Assembly: GCA_041623475.1 (NCBI GenBank)
Contig: JBFJWU010000140.1
Coordinates: forward strand, 1 to 8,030
Length of the DNA stretch: 8,030 nt
Reading direction: 5' to 3'
Source: JBFJWU01 sp041623475 [NCBI: bacterium]
GTDB taxonomy: Bacteria > J088
In this document: piece by piece, positions 6,201 to 8,030 of the stretch
Layout: every line of letters begins with the position of its first letter
Position numbering within the stretch: position 1 is the stretch's first letter
The notes under the pieces: generated by a model
Told to the model about the DNA's origin: nothing
The model's input: the letters and a program-made list of their open reading frames with translations, nothing else
Databases searched by the model: none
Program-made: the position numbers and the translations under genes

Positions 6201-8030
6201 CGCACCATCAAAGATTCGAATGTATACACCGGCGATTCCCGAACCGGAATCGGACGAGAAACCGTAAATATCCGGCGTCCCGCCGATCAGCGCACCATTG
6301 GTCGGAAACGTGATCGATGCCGTGGGCAATCCCTGGTCCTGTAACATCGTCGTCGATGTAAAAGACAGGTTGCCCGCTGCATCCCAGGCCTTGGCCACAA
6401 TCGTGAAATAGCCGGTCGCCGCAGAGGTTACCGAATCCAGGCTCCAGCTGCCGATGCCGACCGCAGCGTTGATCGTGTAGCCAGGATCGAATGTGAGTCC
6501 ATTCCAGGTAAATCCTGTGGAATCGTCCGTAACGACGATGCCGACGGCCGTAACACCCGACGCAGAGATGCCGGGATCTGATGCCTGGCCTGAAATCGGG
6601 TCAGGTATTGTCTGCAGCAGAACGCCTGGTCCCGGTACGTCGATTTGTACCAGGGGAGCGGTCTGGTCCAGGTTGACGCTGGTCACAGCAGCGGCAACAT
6701 TACCGGCTGCATCATAGAACTGGGCTGTAACGGCACGGGCCCCATCCCCGCTCTCCAGGCTGACTGGAATCGTCGCTGTCGGCAATGATACTGACGTCAA
6801 TGGCGATCCAAGGAACTGTCCAGACACATTGGCTGTTACCGCACCCAACGCGGAAAGATCAAGCCCAACGGATGTCGTCGAAACCGGGTCGACGCCGCCT
6901 GCCAAGGTCAACGTCAGGGCATACGGTGGCATCGTGTCAATCGTCCAACTGGTCGCACCGGGTGTCGGGTCAACATTCCCGGCTGCATCGACTGCACGGA
7001 CCTCAAAAGTGTGGGATCCATCAGCCAGGCCGGAAAAACTGAACGGACTGCTGCACGCGGCAAACGGCAGGTCGTCAATTCGGCATTGGAACGATCCGGC
7101 CTCGGTGCTGCTGAATTGAATCGAACCCGAGTCGATGCTCACCATTCCCGATGGCCCTGTTGACACCGTCGTGTCCGGGGGAACGGTATCGACGATCCAG
7201 TTGAAAACCACAGGACTTGCATCAAGATTTCCAGCCGGGTCGACGGCCAGGATCGTCAGGGAATGAGCCCCTTGTGCAAGACCATTCAAAGTCAATGGGC
7301 TGGTACAGGGTGTCGGCTCAGCTCCGTCCAATCCGCAGACAAACGTCGCCAAGTCGTCATCGGAACTGAACTCAAATGTGGCTGAGTCGGAGCCATTGAT
7401 CGCTGCAGGAGAGGAATCCAATACGGTGTCTGGCGACACATTGTCCGAAAAGGCAGCGGGGATTGTCAGGAACACTTCAGTCAAATCACCCTCGATGACT
7501 GAAATAACCCCGCCAGTGACCTCCTGCCCGTTGGCAACGGCAACAAGTTGCGTCGTCAACGGGTCCAGATAACGGAGGGTCGTTCCAAATGCAGAATCCT
7601 GTGCAAACGTTCCCAGAACCTGCTGGCCGGCTCGTCGCAGGCTGAGCCACACTGGCCCCTCGTATCCATTTCGCTCCAGGTTTACCGTGACATCGCCGCC
7701 GCCAATATCCGCAGGAAGCACCTGCCGGGTAACGACAACATCCAGTTGACCAGAGTCGCCGACGACGGCCGTCCCGTTCAAGCCGCCATCTGATGAGAAC
7801 GCCCAGATCTGGGCCCCGGCAACAGTAATATCCGGTACCGAGATCGAAAACTGGCCCTCGGTCCCGGTTTCTGTACCGATCAGGTCCGGGCCACCGGCAC
7901 GATCCTCGTCCACAGCGCCGACCGCGAACCCGAGTTCCGGGTAGGCCAAAACCATCTTGGCAAATGAAACGGGGTCTCCGGACTCGTCGACGACCGTCCC
8001 CTCGACTTGCCTGGTGGGCAATGCCTGGGA
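1..8030 (-). CDS. Giant multidomain surface/secreted protein with FG-GAP propellers and Ig-like repeats (internal fragment, both ends missing)
   Basis: One reading frame of the reverse complement stays open from base 8030 to base 3 (2676 codons); I translated it line by line and met no stop. It carries recognisable domains along its whole length: a carboxypeptidase-regulatory-like domain, at least 17 Ig-like modules typically ending in an LDxTPP-type linker, and two seven-bladed FG-GAP propellers with DxNxDGxxD calcium loops. I saw no membrane-spanning hydrophobic run and no signal peptide. The protein is very poor in Lys (22) and Cys (10, all in close pairs) and rich in Asp, Gly, Thr, Ser and Val, as in exported adhesins. 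No start can be chosen because the frame enters the window already open. Likely role, by inference: extracellular adhesion or matrix scaffolding. Other possibilities are a phage-like receptor or a sheath component. That the frame is coding is near certain; the cellular role is not. Confidence 0.96.
285..560 (-). other. Ig-like module A3, unit 2 (residues 2491-2582)
   Basis: It begins LGYVTATAGYTSTL, continues AEFRVTGDVQFEG and KDIYVTYRDGIGN, and ends TLDQTPP. It is the same length as its unit 1 counterpart at 3297-3572, with VTATA, F-x-VTGDV and IYVxYRDGxGN as the best-kept segments. Confidence 0.83.
561..905 (-). other. Ig-like module A2, unit 2 (residues 2376-2490)
   Basis: It reads ATIVTPAPGEITSDPTPMMSG, then LAYDPLSNGTGGIIRF, a NMWFDGVGFGSG turn, a TWSFVVPV strand, and DADYFVSVRPMDGAFTESG, ending FTVDSVGP. 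It aligns with the 117-residue module at 3573-3923; the DPxSNGxGGII core is shared. It is 115 residues long. Confidence 0.78.
906..1139 (-). other. Ig-like module A1, after propeller 2 (residues 2298-2375)
   Basis: It reads SPVTEQVFVLGFGNDAG, MVRVRLNGGPWDTT, SGLTEGSHLFELQVADKLGNWG, and ends VDLTPP. It matches the module directly after propeller 1 (VRLDNGGLW, LTEGTHTVDFQVADLLGNWG, IDLTPP). Neither copy has cysteine. Its fixed place after a propeller suggests it packs against the last blade; that is inference. Confidence 0.79.
1140..2363 (-). other. FG-GAP beta-propeller 2, seven blades (residues 1890-2297)
   Basis: Calcium-loop positions are 2274-2300 (DFDGDNVPD), 2100-2126 (DLNGDGQPD), 1923-1949 (DLDLDNVPD), 1749-1775 (DMNGDGVPD), 1575-1601 (DGDLDGVAE), 1404-1430 (DITGGDGPE) and 1230-1256 (DRVDDGVGD), spaced 57-59 residues. 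Most blades show the full FG-GAP grammar: FGxAI/V strand, loop, hydrophobic V-x-GAP, then GS-x-Y-V-L-SG-x-DGS. This is closer to the textbook bacterial integrin-alpha-like repeat than propeller 1. Loops 6 and 7 have lost consensus ligands and blade 5 has FA in place of FG, so calcium binding in the last blades is doubtful. Confidence 0.93.
2412..2678 (-). other. Ig-like module A6, unit 2 (residues 1785-1873)
   Basis: It reads SIVLAGGANAVSTRTISVAL, FDITGFIDDSRFAQ, a GPKMVSVDFFDAAGN strand-turn, and the linker INLDQTGEP before propeller 2. It is close to module C (LAGGVDPVSTTSVGLDLS, FYDAAGN, VNLDQTAP) and to module G of unit 1. The DNA of the linker shares the 16-mer gtctggtccaggttga (plus strand, 2422-2437) with module C (6661-6676). 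Confidence 0.82.
2679..2969 (-). other. Ig-like module A5 with CxxC, unit 2 (residues 1688-1784)
   Basis: It opens TCITCLIATPNQG, then DSNGPIDARYTGDIVGP, a WVPYSTN strand, GDGSKTINVEYRDSLGN and the linker LDTTPP. Length (97 residues) and motif order match module F of unit 1, including the N-terminal C-x-x-C at 2955-2966. It holds the only two cysteines in unit 2. Confidence 0.84.
2970..3296 (-). other. Ig-like module A4, unit 2 (residues 1579-1687)
   Basis: It opens LAAITSPSDLSTHG, carries TSVGIQVFDGAMYFDGASW, SGTDNWSYAGL and TDYTITAIATDALGN, and ends YDFDPP. It matches module E of unit 1 (FDGANYFDG, SGTTSWTYLDM, YNVDLFAYDAVG) and the partial module at the window edge (FDGLNYWDG, TDYTLNAYAYDDAGN). 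Confidence 0.83.
3297..3572 (-). other. Ig-like module A3, unit 1 (residues 1487-1578)
   Basis: It begins TGFVTATAAFS, continues IEFQVTGDVDG and KNIYVAYRDGLGN, and ends ALDTAAP. Aligned without gaps to the A3 module of unit 2 (285-560), both are 92 residues and 39 positions are identical by my count. This gives a direct estimate of divergence between the long repeat units. Confidence 0.83.
3573..3923 (-). other. Ig-like module A2, unit 1 (residues 1370-1486)
   Basis: It reads VSFPAPGFVTN, LVISGTASDPISNGVGGIIK, a TLWWDGASY turn, a GPWSISAPV strand, GRYTVHVVSLDGAYNNSG, and ends FVVDSQGP. The D-P-(I/L)-S-N-G-x-GGII signature recurs in the matching module of unit 2 (561-905). It is the longest of the Ig-like modules at 117 residues. 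Confidence 0.78.
3924..4145 (-). other. Ig-like module A1, after propeller 1 (residues 1296-1369)
   Basis: A short module of 74 residues: VSDVSIAQVRLDNGGLW, PLTEGTHTVDFQVADLLGNWG, then IDLTPP. The G-L/P-L-T-E-G-x-H core followed by V-A-D-x-L-GNWG is repeated after propeller 2. It resembles the B1/B2 repeats (GLADGSHTFEVRAVDAAGN) but lacks their two cysteines, so it is probably the same fold without the disulfide. Confidence 0.78.
4146..5390 (-). other. FG-GAP beta-propeller 1, seven blades (residues 881-1295)
   Basis: Seven calcium-loop motifs occur at 5307-5333 (DVNGDGIRD), 5130-5156 (DFDGDGIRD), 4950-4976 (DVNSDGVDD), 4776-4802 (DYNLDGFKD), 4596-4622 (DVNGDGTDD), 4428-4454 (DLNFDGTPD) and 4251-4277 (DLNGDGFAE). 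They are spaced 56-60 residues apart. Each is preceded by a G-containing FG-type strand (such as GGFFGKDID or AHFGYDAK) and followed by a hydrophobic GAP-type strand and a G-x-(V/L)-x-V-L/x-S-G strand. Seven blades is the number that closes the integrin-alpha N-terminal propeller. All seven loops keep their acidic ligands, so this copy should bind calcium. The entry is preceded by HPFMTFVTGLTED, which resembles the entry to propeller 2. Confidence 0.92.
5445..5711 (-). other. Ig-like module G, A6 type with CxC, unit 1 (residues 774-862)
   Basis: It reads AVTIAAGVAAVSDVTVAVDL, then a VEISTCNCLGG segment, LTLTAGEGTKSISVRFYDAAGN, and the linker ELDQTGP before propeller 1. The Cys-Asn-Cys in the middle is peculiar to this copy: the corresponding place in unit 2 (near 2560-2575) reads DITGFIDDSRF with no cysteine. 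This module always precedes a propeller. Confidence 0.82.
5712..6002 (-). other. Ig-like module F, A5 type with CxxC, unit 1 (residues 677-773)
   Basis: It opens with SCTTCITLNWPTG straight after the PP linker, then NGPLDMRLTGNITDG, a WIPYSPS strand, GDGAKTVSVEYRDVVGN and the linker LDTAPP. It has the same length (97 residues) and order of motifs as the A5 module at 2679-2969. The C-x-x-C at its first residues is conserved in both units, which suggests a small disulfide at the module junction. Metal binding is a less likely alternative. Confidence 0.83.
6003..6323 (-). other. Ig-like module E, A4 type, unit 1 (residues 570-676)
   Basis: It starts TASITFPTNGALIGGTPDIYG, has SGIAGVYIRIFDGANYFDG as its central turn, a TSWTYLDM strand and a YNVDLFAYDAVG strand, and ends HDGTPP. 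The IFDGxxYFDG signature recurs in the equivalent places of units 2 and 3 (about 3152-3178 and 142-168). This is a beta-sandwich spacer of the kind common in large bacterial surface proteins. Confidence 0.82.
6324..6653 (-). other. Ig-like module D, FxWNG type (residues 460-569)
   Basis: The module reads VQIDVPGPG, DPISGQASDPG, VGIVVTDDSTGFTWNGLTFD, a SWSLDSV strand, then YFTIVAKAWDAAGN and the linker QDQGLP. The aromatic-x-x-W/F-D/N-G turn followed by a W-x-L/Y strand and A-x-D-x-x-GN is shared with the A4-type modules. It belongs to the same broad bacterial Ig-like class but is more divergent than the three A4 copies. It lies just upstream, on the protein, of the first full long repeat. Confidence 0.75.
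6654..6923 (-). other. Ig-like module C, A6 type (residues 370-459)
   Basis: It contains LTLAGGVDPVSTTSVGLDLS, a GDGARAVTAQFYDAAGN strand-turn, and the terminal linker VNLDQTAP. It is clearly related to the module that precedes each propeller: compare LAGGANAVSTRTISVALS at about 2580-2665 and RFYDAAGN in module G. Its presence here, two modules before the long repeat begins, shows that the A6 type was also used outside the regular array. Confidence 0.8.
6924..7175 (-). other. Ig-like repeat B2 with cysteine pair (residues 286-369)
   Basis: Second copy of the cysteine-bearing repeat: DTTVSTGPSG, FSSTEAGSFQCRID, AACSSPFSFSGL, then DGSHTFEVRAVDAAGN and the linker WTIDTMPP. Its cysteines are residues 316 and 326, the same spacing as in copy B1 (232 and 242), which supports a conserved disulfide. 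It fits the consensus more closely than B1, as shown by SSTEAGSF and AVDAAGNVDPTP. Confidence 0.88.
7176..7436 (-). other. Ig-like repeat B1 with cysteine pair (residues 199-285)
   Basis: It begins SPDTVLDSSP, continues TFEFSSDDD and a C-G-L-D-G segment, and reaches a second Cys ten residues later (residues 232 and 242). It then reads LNGLAQGAHSLTILAVDPAGN and ends DTVPP. This is the common bacterial repeat 'PDT..dsgPs......F.F.s.e....F.C.LDG....C.SP....gL..GsHtf.vrA.D.aGN.d', whose two cysteines are expected to form a disulfide. It is followed directly by a second copy. Confidence 0.85.
7449..7727 (-). other. Beta-rich region of unassigned family (residues ~102-194)
   Basis: This stretch alternates hydrophobic and polar residues (VTVNLERNGYEGPVWLSLRR, then TQLVAVANGQEV, then TEVFLTIP) and has no helical or coiled-coil character. 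The motif V-W-L-S-L-R-R-A-G-x-x-V suggests another beta-sandwich. I do not recognise a family. It sits between the carboxypeptidase-regulatory-like domain and the first Ig-like repeat, so it may be a non-repetitive part of the N-terminal region. Confidence 0.5.
7731..8012 (-). other. Carboxypeptidase-regulatory-like beta-sandwich domain (residues ~7-100)
   Basis: Residues 9-24 read VEGTVVDESGDPVSFA, followed by a hydrophobic strand, then TEGQFSISVP near residues 57-66 and a strand around QIWAFSSDG. The pattern G-x-V-x-D-x-x-G-x-P-(hydrophobic)-x-x-A, then T-x-x-G-x-F-x-(hydrophobic)-x-V-P, is the hallmark of CarboxypepD_reg/CNA-B-like folds. These serve as spacer or stability domains in secreted proteins and at the front of TonB-dependent receptors. 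Here it precedes Ig-like modules, which favours a spacer in an extracellular stalk. It may not be the first domain, since the protein continues beyond the window edge. Confidence 0.72.

Larger units (their letters stand above)
3297..6323 (-). repeat. Super-repeat unit 1 (about 3.03 kb; residues 570-1578)
   Basis: Taking the A4-type module as an arbitrary start, this unit contains modules E (A4), F (A5), G (A6), propeller 1, A1, A2 and A3 in that order. The same order, with matching module lengths, recurs at 285-3296. Module boundaries in the two units are offset by 3033 bases (ends of A4, A5 and A6), 3027 (propeller start), 3018 (A1 end) and 3012 (A2 and A3 ends). The unit is 3027 bases long. 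Confidence 0.9.

Noticed and set aside
244-6717. Recurring VWSR...LPAAS peptides in plus-strand frames (near 290, 2430, 5450 and 6670; LPAAS in the last three), which look like a small protein family.
   Set aside because: They are the antisense reading of the conserved LDQT linker and the DAAGN turn of the Ig-like modules, so the similarity is inherited from the real gene.
7731-8012. The carboxypeptidase-regulatory-like domain as the front of a TonB-dependent receptor.
   Set aside because: No plug domain or outer-membrane barrel follows; the next 2500 residues are Ig-like modules and propellers.
1-8030. Periodic DNA similarity as a CRISPR array, transposon or tandem satellite.
   Set aside because: The repeats are imperfect, in frame, conserved at the protein level and tied to domain boundaries; no inverted termini, transposase or uniform spacers are present.

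Overview
The window lies entirely inside one very large gene on the minus strand. Reading the reverse complement from base 8030 down to base 3 gives 2676 consecutive sense codons with no stop. Neither the start codon nor the stop codon is in the window, so the protein is longer than 2676 residues. I see no intergenic DNA, promoter, terminator, RNA gene, insertion sequence or CRISPR array. Residue numbers below count from base 8030 as residue 1.

The protein is a mosaic of extracellular beta-sandwich modules and two FG-GAP (integrin-alpha-like) beta-propellers. From the N-terminal side, the order is as follows. There is a carboxypeptidase-regulatory-like beta domain (about 7731-8012) and a second beta-rich stretch (7449-7727). 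Two cysteine-bearing Ig-like repeats follow (7176-7436 and 6924-7175), then five further Ig-like modules (5445-6923). Next come propeller 1 (4146-5390), six Ig-like modules (2412-4145), propeller 2 (1140-2363), and four Ig-like modules, the last cut by the window edge (1-1139). Each propeller has seven FG-GAP blades of about 58-60 residues.

The most striking feature is a higher-order repeat. From base 6323 downward the whole set of modules (four types, then A5, A6 and propeller) recurs with a period of about 3.01-3.03 kb (about 1004-1011 residues). The window holds two complete units and the start of a third. The units have diverged strongly: one module pair shares 39 of 92 residues in an ungapped alignment counted by eye.

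Composition fits an exported protein. Cysteine occurs only ten times, in five close pairs. Lysine is very rare (22 of 2676) while aspartate is abundant. The likely role is a giant secreted or cell-surface adhesin or matrix scaffold, stiffened by calcium at the FG-GAP loops. This is inference from domain content, because the signal peptide, secretion signal and anchor would lie outside the window. GC content (57% in one 60-base line counted, and similar elsewhere by eye) and module style suit a free-living, perhaps aquatic bacterium with a large genome. I cannot name the taxon.
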